Assembly: GCA_040216885.1 (NCBI GenBank)
Contig: JAVJOG010000014.1
Coordinates: 186,001 to 250,000, forward strand
From: Parvibaculum sp040216885
GTDB taxonomy: Bacteria > Pseudomonadota > Alphaproteobacteria > Parvibaculales > Parvibaculaceae
Direction: 5' to 3'
DNA: 64,000 bases
Below the pieces are notes generated by a model. That model did not search any database, was not told the DNA's origin, and saw only the letters and a program-made list of their open reading frames with translations. A program made the position numbers and the translations under genes. This document shows, one piece after another, positions 35,297 through 44,222 of the stretch. Every line of letters begins with the position of its first letter. The stretch's first letter is position 1.

Positions 35297-36034
35297 ATGA
35301 TCCTGTTTCCGGCAATCGACCTGAAGGACGGCCAATGCGTGCGCCTGGTCCACGGGCTGATGGACAAGGCGACCGTCTTCAACGACGACCCGGCGGCGCA
35401 GGCGCGTGCCTTCGAGCAGGCGGGTTTCGAATATCTGCATATCGTCGATCTCAACGGCGCCTTTGCCGGCGCGCCGGTCAATGCCGCGGCGGTCGAAAGC
35501 ATTCTGGCCGCGATCTCGATGCCGGCGCAGCTCGGCGGCGGCATCCGCGATCTGGCGACCATCGAGATGTGGCTCGCCCGGGGCATCGCCCGCGTCATCA
35601 TCGGCACGGCGGCGGTCAAGAAACCGGCGCTGGTGATCGAGGCTTGCAAAAAATTTCCGGGCCGCATCGCCGTCGGCCTCGATGCGAAGGGCGGCCGTGT
35701 GGCGACCGAAGGCTGGGCCGATGTCTCCGACCTCACCGTGCTCGACATGGCGCGCCGCTTCGAGGATGCCGGCGTCGCCGCCATCATCTATACCGACATC
35801 GACCGCGACGGCGCGCTGGAAGGGCTGAACATCGAGGCGACGGTGGCGCTCGCCAACGCGATTTCGATCCCGGTCATCGCTTCGGGCGGTCTCTCCTCGA
35901 TCGACGATGTGAGAAAACTTCTGGCCGCCGACACGACGAACATCGAAGGGGCGATTTCGGGCCGCGCGCTTTACGACGGCCGCCTCGACCCGAAGGAAGT
36001 GCTGGCGCTGCTGAAGGATCGGGCCCGATGCTGA
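35297..36034 (+). CDS. hisA: Phosphoribosylformimino-AICAR phosphate isomerase HisA
   Basis: A 245-residue TIM barrel isomerase. Catalytic aspartates lie in PAIDLKDGQCVRL (near residue 8) and YTDIDRDG. Other motifs are QLGGGIRDL, VGLDAKGGRVATEGW and ASGGLSSIDDVRKL. Its end overlaps the hisF start by 7 bases, which couples their translation. Confidence 0.97.
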   Translation: MILFPAIDLKDGQCVRLVHGLMDKATVFNDDPAAQARAFEQAGFEYLHIVDLNGAFAGAPVNAAAVESILAAISMPAQLGGGIRDLATIEMWLARGIARVIIGTAAVKKPALVIEACKKFPGRIAVGLDAKGGRVATEGWADVSDLTVLDMARRFEDAGVAAIIYTDIDRDGALEGLNIEATVALANAISIPVIASGGLSSIDDVRKLLAADTTNIEGAISGRALYDGRLDPKEVLALLKDRARC

Positions 36035-36786
36035 AAGCGCGCCTCATCCCCTGCCTCGATGTGAAGGACGGCCGCGTCGTCAAGGGCGTCAACTTCGTCG
36101 ACCTGCGCGATGCGGGCGACCCGGTCGAGGCCGCGCGCGCCTATGATGCGGCCGGCGCCGACGAACTCACTTTTCTGGACATCACGGCAAGCCACGAGGA
36201 ACGCGCGATTATTTTCGACGTGGTGCGCCGCACCGCCGAACAATGTTTCATGCCGCTGACGGTGGGCGGCGGTGTCCGCACCATCGACGATGTGCGCAAG
36301 CTCCTGCTGGCGGGCGCCGACAAGGTGTCGATCATGACGGCCGCCGTTTTCGATCCGGATTTCGTGCGCGCCGCGTCGGAAAAATTCGGCAACCAGTGCA
36401 TCGTCGTCGCGATAGACGCCAAGCAGACCGCACCCGGCAAATGGGAGATATTCACCCATGGCGGGCGCAAGCCGACCGGCATCGACGCCGTCGAATACGC
36501 GGTCAAGGTGACCGAACTCGGGGCCGGCGAAATCCTGCTGACCTCGATGGACCGCGACGGCGCGAAATCCGGCTTCGACATCGCGCTGACCCGCGCCGTG
36601 TCGGACGCGGTCTCCGTTCCGGTCATCGCCTCGGGCGGCGTCGGCACACTCGACCATCTGGTCGAGGGCGTCCGCGACGGTCACGCAAGCGCGGTGCTGG
36701 CCGCCTCGATCTTTCATTTCGGCGAATACACGATCGGTGAGGCCAAGGCGCATATGGCGGCGGCAGGTGTTGCAGTCCGCCTCTAG
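36028..36786 (+). CDS. hisF: Imidazole glycerol phosphate synthase, cyclase subunit HisF
   Basis: A 252-residue TIM barrel cyclase partner of HisH. It has RLIPCLDVKDGRVVKGVNF with catalytic Asp11, FLDITASHEER, LTVGGGVRTIDDVRKLLLAGADKVS and LTSMDRDGAKSGFDIALTRAVSD. It is the last gene of the contiguous hisB-H-A-F group; hisE lies 3.1 kb further on. Confidence 0.98.
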   Translation: MLKARLIPCLDVKDGRVVKGVNFVDLRDAGDPVEAARAYDAAGADELTFLDITASHEERAIIFDVVRRTAEQCFMPLTVGGGVRTIDDVRKLLLAGADKVSIMTAAVFDPDFVRAASEKFGNQCIVVAIDAKQTAPGKWEIFTHGGRKPTGIDAVEYAVKVTELGAGEILLTSMDRDGAKSGFDIALTRAVSDAVSVPVIASGGVGTLDHLVEGVRDGHASAVLAASIFHFGEYTIGEAKAHMAAAGVAVRL

Positions 36787-36980
36787 GACGGATTCAACAT
36801 CTTGTATATCCGTCGCGCGAACACGCCATTGATCCTGTGGGTAAATGTCGCAGCCCCGGCATAACGCGCCGAAATCGCAAATGTGACAATTGCGCGCCGT
36901 CATGCTGCCCGGCAGAATGCGCCTGCTTGCGTATCGGCGTGACACTTCACCCCCGGGGAGCGGCGCGAAGCAGCAATTGA

Positions 36981-38510
36981 ATGTCTGACCGCGAAATCGA
37001 ACTGAAGCTGGTCTGCGAACCTGCCGAGCTGGAACGCGTCCGCCGCGCGCCGGCCCTGATGCGGCTGAAGAGTGGCCGTGGCAGCGGCAAGCATTTGCAT
37101 TCGATCTATTTCGATACCGACGATCTGGCGCTCGGAGGTCACGGCCTGGCCTTGCGGTTGCGGCAGTCGGGCGGCGCTTGTCTGCAGACGTTGAAAACCG
37201 ACACCGGATTTTCCGGCGGCGAGACGGGGGCGCTCGCCCGCGATACCGGCGAATACGAAGCGCGGCTGCCGCGCGGCGCCGATGGTCCCGATCTCAACAA
37301 GCTGCCCGCCGGTTTGAAGTCGCGCATCCAGAAACTCGCAAACGGCCGCCCCATTGCGCCGCGCCTCGTCAGCGACATTCGCCGTACCATTCACAACCTG
37401 ACCACGCCGGAAGGCGATGTCATCGAACTGGCGCTCGACAAAGGCGCGCTACGCGCCGGCAAGACCAGGGAATTGCCGGTCAGCGAAATCGAGCTGGAAC
37501 TGAAGGAAGGCTCGCCCGAAAGCCTCTACAGGCTGGCGCTCGATCTCAACGACATCGCGGCGCTGCGCGTCGGTTTCGAGAGCAAGTCGGAGCGCGGCTT
37601 TGCGCTGCTCCATCCCAAAGCGCCGGCCGCCGTCAAAGCCGAAACGTTGACGCTCGCGCCGGAAGCGGAGCTCGAAGACGTCTATGCGACAGTGCTGCGG
37701 CACTGTCTCGTGCATCTGACCTCGAACGAAGCGGCGACCATCGAGGCCCGCCTTCCCGAAGCGCTGCACCAGATGCGGGTGGCGCTGCGCCGCGCGCGCT
37801 CGGCGCTGGCCGTGTTTCGTCCCGCCATCGGCGGCGGCATGGCCGACAGGCTGGCCGAGGAAGCAAAGTGGCTCGCAAACGAGCTTGGGGCCGCGCGCGA
37901 CCTCGATGTCTTCGTCGATGAAATTCTCGCCTCCGTGACACCGCGCGATGAAAGCCTGTCTCGACTTCTGGATCGTGCCGAGGCCGCGCGTGAAGACGCA
38001 TGGGCGCGCGCTCGCGACGCACTGACGTCGCGCCGTTACACGCGCTTCCTTCTCGAATACGGCCTCTTCCTTGCCGGGCGCGGCTGGCGCGTCAAACGCA
38101 AGGCACCGCGTCTGGCGCGCGACTTCGCGGTCGAAGCGCTCGACCGCCGTCTCGCCAGCGTCGTCAAGCTCGGCCGCGAAATCGAAACGCTCGATCTTGA
38201 GAGCCGTCACGAACTGCGCAAGCGGTTGAAAAAATTTCGCTACGCGCTGCATTTCTTTTCGTCGCTTTTCGGCAACGATGCGGCAAAGCCCTATGTCAAA
38301 CATCTCTCGCAGCTTCAGGACGTGTTCGGCGGTCTGAACGACGTCGCGACCGCGCATCTCATTCTCGACGGACCGCTCGCCGCGCCCGACAGCGCCGAGG
38401 CCTCCGCCCGCATTTTCGCCTGGTCGGAAAAGCGCGCCGCCAAGGACTGGAAGGGCGCGCTCAGGCTGTGGCGGCGCTTCCGCGAAGCCGACGCTTTCTG
38501 GCAGGACTGA
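36981..38510 (+). CDS. CYTH-CHAD domain protein (inorganic triphosphatase-like)
   Basis: A 509-residue two-domain protein. The N-terminal CYTH domain (about residues 1-200) carries the ExExK motif at 5-9 (EIELK) and charged strands typical of triphosphate tunnel metalloenzymes. The C-terminal CHAD domain (about 220-500) has conserved histidines in EALHQMRVALRRARSALAVFRP, ESRHELRKRLKKFRYALHFF and LQDVFGGLNDVATAHLIL. CYTH members hydrolyse triphosphate or cyclise ATP; CHAD domains bind polyphosphate. It separates hisF from hisE, possibly linked to phosphate metabolism. Confidence 0.93.
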   Translation: MSDREIELKLVCEPAELERVRRAPALMRLKSGRGSGKHLHSIYFDTDDLALGGHGLALRLRQSGGACLQTLKTDTGFSGGETGALARDTGEYEARLPRGADGPDLNKLPAGLKSRIQKLANGRPIAPRLVSDIRRTIHNLTTPEGDVIELALDKGALRAGKTRELPVSEIELELKEGSPESLYRLALDLNDIAALRVGFESKSERGFALLHPKAPAAVKAETLTLAPEAELEDVYATVLRHCLVHLTSNEAATIEARLPEALHQMRVALRRARSALAVFRPAIGGGMADRLAEEAKWLANELGAARDLDVFVDEILASVTPRDESLSRLLDRAEAAREDAWARARDALTSRRYTRFLLEYGLFLAGRGWRVKRKAPRLARDFAVEALDRRLASVVKLGREIETLDLESRHELRKRLKKFRYALHFFSSLFGNDAAKPYVKHLSQLQDVFGGLNDVATAHLILDGPLAAPDSAEASARIFAWSEKRAAKDWKGALRLWRRFREADAFWQD

Positions 38511-38679
38511 TTTTCCGTCATCGTCCCGAAGCGGTACGAAGAAAAAACAGCGATTTTGTGGCTTTTCGCCCCATCGCACCGCACCGTTAAGCAAATGTGA
38601 AAAGAGCCGGGCTAGCATCGCGGTCCGGGTTGAACGTCGCGCGTCGCGCGGCGACGCTGTATGCGAGGGTTGTGTATCG

Positions 38680-39771
38680 ATGTCCGAGAGTTCGAGCAAT
38701 GCGCCGCGAATGGTTGCGATCGAGCGCGAACCTGCGCCGGGGCGTAAATCGGGCGAGCCGCATGCCATCGTCGGCCGTCGCATCAGCCAGGAAGCGCTGA
38801 AGCGCCTGAGCGATCTCCACACCCGCTATATGAAAGGCGTACCCAATGGCTGGTGCGTGATCATGAAGGAATGCGACCTCTCGGGTCTCGACTTCCGCAA
38901 CCTCAATTTCTCACACGGTCATTTCATCGGCTGCGACTTTACCGGCGCCAATCTCGAGGATTCGCATTTCGCCGGCGCCAATCTCTTCAGTGCCAATTTC
39001 GATGGCGCCAATCTGACGCGCACCGATTTTGCACGCGCCGATCTGCGCGGCGCGCAATTCGAAAACGCCGAACTTGAGGGTGCGCGTCTGGAAGGTGCCG
39101 ATCTGCGCCGTGGCGCCGTCATTCGGCGCGGCGCCTCCGCGCCGGTCGGCAAGGAAAATTCGAGTTTCCGCGGCGCGCGCATGTACGGCACCAACATGAC
39201 CGAATGCAAACTGCTCGACGCCAATTTCGATGGCGCGGCCATGTCGGGCACGAGCCTGCAGGGCGCCGATCTGCGCGGCGCGAGTTTCGCTGGCGCCGAA
39301 TTGAAAGGCGTCGAACTGTCGGGCGCGAACCTTGCCGATGCCGATTTCCGCCGCGCCGTCCTTGATGAGGCGACGGCCTTGCGCGGCGACATGATGCGCT
39401 CCGTGAAACCGCGTACCGCGCCGGGGCCCGAACGCATGGCAAAAATCCTGGCCGATCACATGCTCTGGATCCAGACGGGTCAGCAAAAAGGTCATCGGGC
39501 GGACTTTGCCCGCATGGACCTGTCGCGAACCGACTTTTCACGCGCGGTGCTGGCGGGCGCTGTTTTCCGCGAAACGATCCTCGCCGACGTCAATTTCGAG
39601 AATGCCTTTCTCGCCGCGGCCGACTTCACCGACGCGATCCTGTTGCGCGCCAATCTGCTGGGCGCCGACCTTCGCGGCGCCGATCTGCGCGGCGCCGAGA
39701 TGAAGGACGCCCGCCGCGACGGCGCCAAGACCGGCGAATTGTCCGGCACCAGTCTCTCGACCCGGCTCTAA
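38680..39771 (+). CDS. Pentapeptide-repeat protein
   Basis: A 363-residue protein. About 75 residues of polar N-terminal sequence (ending in a segment with ISQEALKRLSDLHTRYMKG) precede two blocks of A(N/D)Lxx pentapeptide repeats, at about 75-235 and 275-350. They predict a right-handed beta-helix, broken by a loop (AVIRRGASAPVGKENS) and a helical spacer (GPERMAKILADHMLWIQTGQQKG). No membrane or signal segments. Qnr- and MfpA-like gyrase mimicry is one known role of such folds but is not supported here by any specific motif. It lies between the CYTH-CHAD gene and hisE. Confidence 0.9.
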   Translation: MSESSSNAPRMVAIEREPAPGRKSGEPHAIVGRRISQEALKRLSDLHTRYMKGVPNGWCVIMKECDLSGLDFRNLNFSHGHFIGCDFTGANLEDSHFAGANLFSANFDGANLTRTDFARADLRGAQFENAELEGARLEGADLRRGAVIRRGASAPVGKENSSFRGARMYGTNMTECKLLDANFDGAAMSGTSLQGADLRGASFAGAELKGVELSGANLADADFRRAVLDEATALRGDMMRSVKPRTAPGPERMAKILADHMLWIQTGQQKGHRADFARMDLSRTDFSRAVLAGAVFRETILADVNFENAFLAAADFTDAILLRANLLGADLRGADLRGAEMKDARRDGAKTGELSGTSLSTRL

Positions 39772-39888
39772 TCCGCCCCCTTCCCCGCTGCTGGCCTCCG
39801 GGCCCCAAATCTGCTACGCAAAGCCGCCGCGCGGGCGCCGTTTCGGGCCTCCGCCGGATTGTGTTAACGCTTCCGGAGCCTGCCGCGC

Positions 39889-40218
39889 ATGGCCGCAGAC
39901 GCCAGCCAGCTTGATCGACTGTTCGCGACGATCGCCGCCCGCAAGGGCGCCGATGCCGCTTCGTCATGGACCGCCAAGCTGCTCGCCGGCGGTGTGCCCC
40001 GGTGCGCGCAGAAACTCGGTGAAGAGATGGTCGAAACCGTCATCGCCGCGATGCAGGGCGATGCCGAGGCGACCGTCTCCGAAAGCGCCGATCTCCTCTA
40101 TCACTGGCTGGTGCTTCTCGCAGCGCTCGAAATCGATCCCGCCGATGTCTATGCCGAGCTGGCGCGGCGTGAAGGTCAGTCCGGCCTCGACGAAAAAGCC
40201 GCCAGAAAACCGAGCTGA
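39889..40218 (+). CDS. hisE: Phosphoribosyl-ATP diphosphatase
   Basis: The second step of histidine synthesis, as a stand-alone 109-residue MazG-like protein. It has LDRLFATIAARKGADAASSWTAKLL, RCAQKLGEEMVETVIAAMQGD (EExxE metal motif) and SESADLLYHWLVLLAALEI. It is separated from hisF by two unrelated genes but keeps the usual hisE-coaA neighbourhood. Confidence 0.96.
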   Translation: MAADASQLDRLFATIAARKGADAASSWTAKLLAGGVPRCAQKLGEEMVETVIAAMQGDAEATVSESADLLYHWLVLLAALEIDPADVYAELARREGQSGLDEKAARKPS

Positions 40219-40273
40219 AAACCGATCTGAGAACCGAGCTGATTTCATTGACCTCCGTAGCGGAAACCGGCCC

Positions 40274-41233
40274 ATGCCTTTGAGCGGCACCGACACAACG
40301 CTTCTTTCGCCCTATCGCCATTTCACCTCGCAAGCCTGGGGCGATTTGCGCAAGGACACGCCGCTGCCGCTTTCCGAGGCCGAGCTTGAAGAGCTGCGCG
40401 GCTTCGGCGAGCGCATCTCGCTCGACGAAGTGTCGGAAATTTTTCTGCCGCTCTCGCGCCTGCTCAATCTCTATGTCGGCGAGATGCAGGAACTCTACCG
40501 CGTCACTTCGGATTTTCTCGGCCGCGACCAGGACAAGGTGCCCTACATCGTCGGCGTCGCCGGTTCGGTCGCGGTCGGCAAGTCGACCACGGCGCGCATC
40601 CTGCGCACGCTGCTGGCGCGCTGGCCCAATCATCCCAAGGTTGACCTCATCACCACCGACGGCTTTCTCTATCCGAACAAGGTGCTCGAGGAACGCGGCC
40701 TGATGCAGCGCAAGGGCTTTCCCGAAAGCTTCGACATCAAACGCTTGCTGCGCTTCCTGTCCGATGTGAAAGCGGGCTCGCCCCGCGTCGAGGCGCCGGT
40801 CTATTCGCACTTCACCTACGACATTCTCGACGGTGAAACCGTAACCGTCGACCAGCCCGACATTCTGGTCGTCGAAGGGTTGAACGTGCTGCAGCCCTGG
40901 AAGCCGGCCGATGGCGACGATCCGCAGCCTTTCGTTTCGGATTTCTTCGACTTCTCGATTTACCTCGACGCCGACGAGGAAGCGATCCGGCGCTGGTATA
41001 TCGAGCGCTTCCTGAGCCTGCGCCGCACCTCGTTCAAGGACCCGGCCGCTTACTTCCACCGCTATTCGAAGCTGAGCGAAGCGGAAGCGGTCGAAACGGC
41101 GGATGCGATCTGGACCTCGATCAACCTCGCCAATCTCCACCGCAACGTCCTGCCGACGCGCCAGCGCGCCGACCTGATCCTGCGCAAGGGCGACGACCAC
41201 CGCATCCGCGACGTGTACCTCAGGAAGATCTGA
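40274..41233 (+). CDS. coaA: Pantothenate kinase, type I
   Basis: The first step of coenzyme A synthesis. The 319-residue protein has SPYRHFTSQAWGDLR, the P-loop GSVAVGKS at 97-104, TTDGFLYPNKVLEERGLMQRKGFPESFD, and YLDADEEAIRRWYIERFLSLR. ATG at 40274 lies 55 bases after hisE; the longer frame from 39911 overlaps hisE in another frame and is rejected. It converges on the adenosine kinase gene (3-base gap). Confidence 0.97.
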   Translation: MPLSGTDTTLLSPYRHFTSQAWGDLRKDTPLPLSEAELEELRGFGERISLDEVSEIFLPLSRLLNLYVGEMQELYRVTSDFLGRDQDKVPYIVGVAGSVAVGKSTTARILRTLLARWPNHPKVDLITTDGFLYPNKVLEERGLMQRKGFPESFDIKRLLRFLSDVKAGSPRVEAPVYSHFTYDILDGETVTVDQPDILVVEGLNVLQPWKPADGDDPQPFVSDFFDFSIYLDADEEAIRRWYIERFLSLRRTSFKDPAAYFHRYSKLSEAEAVETADAIWTSINLANLHRNVLPTRQRADLILRKGDDHRIRDVYLRKI

Positions 41234-41236
41234 AGC

Positions 41237-42232
41237 TCAGGCGAGACCTTTTTCCTTCGCGAGTTTCGCCAGCGAAACCTGCGGCCGCGGTCCGTAATGC
41301 GAAATCACTTCGGCCGCCGCCATCGCGCCGAGCCGCCCGCATGTCACCGGGTCCTTGCCGCGCGTAAGCCCGTAGAGGAAACCGGCGGCGAAGAGATCGC
41401 CCGCGCCCGTCGTGTCGACAACCTTCGAAACCTTGTCGGCATCGACCACATGCACTTCGCCATCGGCGACAATGACCGCGCCAGCCTCCGAACGCGTCAG
41501 CGCCGCGAACTTGCAGTCGGCGCGCACTTTCTGCAGCGCATCGTCGAACACATCCGTCTGGTAGAGCGACAGGATTTCGGCCTCGTTGGCAAACAGCAGG
41601 TCGACCTCGTCTTTTGCCAGACGGCGGAACTCTTCGCGGTAGCGGTCGACGCAGAAACTGTCCGACAGCGTCAGCGAGACGAGACGCCCGGCGTCATGTG
41701 CGATCTTCGCGGCCTTGAGGAAAGCCTGCTTGGCGTCCGGCTGGTCCCACAGATAGCCTTCCATATAGGTGATGGCGGCAGCGCGGATTGTCGCTTCGTC
41801 GATGTCGTCGGGTCCGAGCTTCTGCGCCGCGCCGAGAAAGGTATTCATGCTGCGCTGAGCGTCAGGCGTCACGAGGATCAGGCAGCGCCCCGTCGGCGCG
41901 CCGGCAGTTGCGGGCTTTGCCGGGAAGTCGGCGCCCAGCGCCGCGATGTCGTGCATGAAGACGTCGCCGAGCTGGTCGCGTTTGACCTTGCCGAAAAAAG
42001 CACCCTTGCCGCCGAGCGAGGCGAGCCCCGCGATGGTGTTGGCGCAGGAGCCGCCCGACATTTCGACCGCCTGGCCCATGCGGCCATAGAGATCGTCGGC
42101 GCGCTTGTCGTCGATCAGCGTCATCGAGCCTTTTTCGATGCCGTTGGCGGTCAGGAATTTGTCGTCGGCGTCGGCGATAACGTCGACCAGCGCATTGCCG
42201 ATGCCGGCAACGTCATATTTGAGATCGGTCAT
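41237..42232 (-). CDS. Adenosine kinase-like PfkB-family sugar kinase
   Basis: A 331-residue ribokinase-fold enzyme. YDVAGIGNALVDVIADADD at the N-terminus is the adenosine/guanosine kinase opening, with GGSCANTIAGLASLGGKGAFFGKV and the PfkB signature DTTGAGDLFAAGF at 273-285 (catalytic Asp279). It phosphorylates adenosine or a related nucleoside at 5'-OH. It is divergent from the EI24 gene across 213 bases where I see no gene. Confidence 0.93.
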   Translation of the reverse strand: MTDLKYDVAGIGNALVDVIADADDKFLTANGIEKGSMTLIDDKRADDLYGRMGQAVEMSGGSCANTIAGLASLGGKGAFFGKVKRDQLGDVFMHDIAALGADFPAKPATAGAPTGRCLILVTPDAQRSMNTFLGAAQKLGPDDIDEATIRAAAITYMEGYLWDQPDAKQAFLKAAKIAHDAGRLVSLTLSDSFCVDRYREEFRRLAKDEVDLLFANEAEILSLYQTDVFDDALQKVRADCKFAALTRSEAGAVIVADGEVHVVDADKVSKVVDTTGAGDLFAAGFLYGLTRGKDPVTCGRLGAMAAAEVISHYGPRPQVSLAKLAKEKGLA

Positions 42233-42445
42233 GGTCCTCGGAATTTATTGAAGTTCAGGGAGGGTTCGGGCCGGAGTATAGGGAACCTGCCCCATATGTC
42301 CAAAAACGCCGTCATCTGCGGACATTGGCCCGGTTGAGATCCCGGTTGTGACATTGCGTCTCGACCCGCTCGCCCTGCCCGGGCATTCTGTCGGGCGCCG
42401 GTCCATATGGTTTGCGCAGACTGGCGATGCACGGAGATTGAAATC

Positions 42446-43117
42446 ATGCTGTCCGATGCCGCGCGCGCCTTGCGGGAAACCTTCTCCGCCCCCTTCCGCC
42501 GCGTCATGTGGCTGTCGCTGGGGCTGACGTTGCTGGTGCTGGTGCTGTTCGGCGCCGGACTGCAATGGGCGCTCGCCACGCTGCCCGAATTCGGCATCGG
42601 CTGGATCGATACGGTCGTCGCCATCGCCGCGCGGTTTCTGGCCGTCATTGTGCTGATCCCGCTGGTGCATCCGGTCGTCTCGCTGGTTGCCGGCCTCTTT
42701 CTCGAAAAGGTCGCGGCGCGCACTGAGGAAACGGCCTATCCATCCGATCCGCCGGGAAGCGACCAGCCCTTCTGGCAGTCGCTGGTCATTGCGCTGCGTT
42801 TCACCATCGTGCTGATCGCGGTCAATCTGCTGGTTCTGCCGTTCTACCTGATCCCGGTCGTCAACATTTTCCTCTTCTGGGTCGTCAACGGCTATCTGAT
42901 CGGCCGCGAATATTTCGAGCTGGTGGCGTTGCGTCACCTGGCGCCGGCCGACGCCGTTGCGCGGCGTCGCCGTCACCGCACCCGCATCCTCGCCGCCGGC
43001 ATTCTCGTTGCGCTTTTTGCAACCGTGCCGGTTCTCAATCTCTTTGCACCGCTCTTCGGCACCATCCTGATGGTCCATACCTACAAGAAAATCGCCAATC
43101 CGGAGGGCTTCGCATGA
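42446..43117 (+). CDS. EI24/CysZ-like membrane protein
   Basis: A 223-residue protein with about four membrane helices: FRRVMWLSLGLTLLVLVLFGAGLQWAL, VVAIAARFLAVIVLIPLVHPVVSLVAG, FTIVLIAVNLLVLPFYLIPVVNIFLFWVVNGYLIGREYFELVA and a C-terminal helix ending LFGTILMVHTYKKI. This is the EI24 (PF07264) pattern shared with the sulfate transporter CysZ, but sulfate transport is not shown. The start at 42446 has CGGAG upstream. Its stop overlaps the next lipoprotein start by ATGA. Confidence 0.88.
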   Translation: MLSDAARALRETFSAPFRRVMWLSLGLTLLVLVLFGAGLQWALATLPEFGIGWIDTVVAIAARFLAVIVLIPLVHPVVSLVAGLFLEKVAARTEETAYPSDPPGSDQPFWQSLVIALRFTIVLIAVNLLVLPFYLIPVVNIFLFWVVNGYLIGREYFELVALRHLAPADAVARRRRHRTRILAAGILVALFATVPVLNLFAPLFGTILMVHTYKKIANPEGFA

Positions 43118-43491
43118 AGCGCGTTCTGATCGTGCTGCTGCCGCTGCTGCTCGCCGCCTGCGAAACGGCGCCCGGCGCCGGCATCGATGCGCGCGGCGGC
43201 GCCATGGCGTCGCTCCCGCCGGGCGGCTTGACGCCGGCAAGCCTTGTCGGCGCGGCGCCGTCGGCTATTTCCGCGCGCCTCGGCGCGCCCGATTTCCGCC
43301 GCAGCGAACCTCAGGCCGAGGTCTGGCAATATGCCGGCGGCGATTGCAGCCTCTTCGTCTATTTCTACAAGACCCCGTCCGGCGCGCTCGGCGCGCGCCA
43401 TGTCGACGCCCGCAAGCTCGAAGGCGGAGCGGCCGACAAATCGGCCTGTCTCGCGGCGGTGATGGCCCGGCGCAACACGCCGGTGTCGTGA
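43114..43491 (+). CDS. Small lipoprotein, SmpA/BamE-like fold possible
   Basis: A 125-residue lipoprotein: signal MKRVLIVLLPLLLAAC with lipobox cysteine at 16. Then LTPASLVGAAPSAISARLGAPDFRRSEPQAEVWQYAGGDCSLFVYFYK, where the LGAPDF...WQY pattern recalls SmpA/OmlA-type lipoproteins. No function is recognised. It is coupled to the EI24 gene (ATGA), suggesting both act at the envelope. Confidence 0.8.
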   Translation: MKRVLIVLLPLLLAACETAPGAGIDARGGAMASLPPGGLTPASLVGAAPSAISARLGAPDFRRSEPQAEVWQYAGGDCSLFVYFYKTPSGALGARHVDARKLEGGAADKSACLAAVMARRNTPVS

Positions 43492-43495
43492 GGCG

Positions 43496-44140
43496 TCAGG
43501 CGACGGTCGTCTTCGCCTTGAACTGGCAGAGATCGGCAACGGCGCAGGCCGGACAATCGGGCTTTCGCGCCTTGCAGACATAGCGCCCATGCAGGATCAG
43601 CCAGTGATGCGCGTGCAGGCGATAGGCCGCCGGCACCGCCTTTTCGAGTTTCAGCTCGACCGCCAGCACATCCTTGCCGGGTGCAAGACCGGTCCGGTTC
43701 GAGACGCGGAAGATATGCGTGTCGACCGCGATGGTCGGTTCGCCGAAGGCGACGTTGAGCACCACATTGGCGGTCTTGCGCCCGACGCCGGGCAAGGCCT
43801 GCAGCGCCTCGCGGTCGCGCGGCACCGCGCCGCCATGCCGCTCGATCAGCAGATGCGACAGCGCGATGACGTTTTTTGCCTTGTTGCGATAGAGCCCGAT
43901 GGTCTTGATGTGCTGCGTCAGCCCCGCCTCGCCGAGCTTCAGCATCTTTTGCGGCGTATCGGCGATCTTGAAGAGCTTTTCGGTCGCCTTGTTGACGCCG
44001 ACATCCGTCGCCTGCGCCGACAGCACCACGGCCACCAGCAGCGTATAGGTGTTGATATATTTGAGTTCGGTTTCGGGCGCCGGCAGGGCGGCCGAAAGGC
44101 GGCGGAAAAACTCCTCGATCTCGGGTTTCTTCATCGGCAT
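43496..44140 (-). CDS. nth: Endonuclease III (DNA glycosylase/AP lyase)
   Basis: Base-excision repair of oxidised pyrimidines. The 214-residue protein has the helix-hairpin-helix LPGVGRKTANVV with catalytic Lys122 and Asp140 in AVDTHIFRVSNRTG, and a C-terminal 4Fe-4S loop with the C-x6-C-x2-C-x5-C spacing (CKARKPDCPACAVADLC). ATG at 44140 is chosen; the longer frame to 44197 covers the divergent promoter. Confidence 0.97.
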   Translation of the reverse strand: MPMKKPEIEEFFRRLSAALPAPETELKYINTYTLLVAVVLSAQATDVGVNKATEKLFKIADTPQKMLKLGEAGLTQHIKTIGLYRNKAKNVIALSHLLIERHGGAVPRDREALQALPGVGRKTANVVLNVAFGEPTIAVDTHIFRVSNRTGLAPGKDVLAVELKLEKAVPAAYRLHAHHWLILHGRYVCKARKPDCPACAVADLCQFKAKTTVA

Positions 44141-44222
44141 GGTTGCCCGAGACTTTGGCCATAACGCGCCCGCGCCGCAAGGCCGCATTGCAGGCACCGC
44201 CGCGGCGATCTAACGTCGGCCC

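Noticed and set aside
39911..40273. N-terminal extension of coaA upstream of 40274
   Set aside because: Overlaps hisE in another frame and is not conserved; ATG at 40274 gives the normal start.
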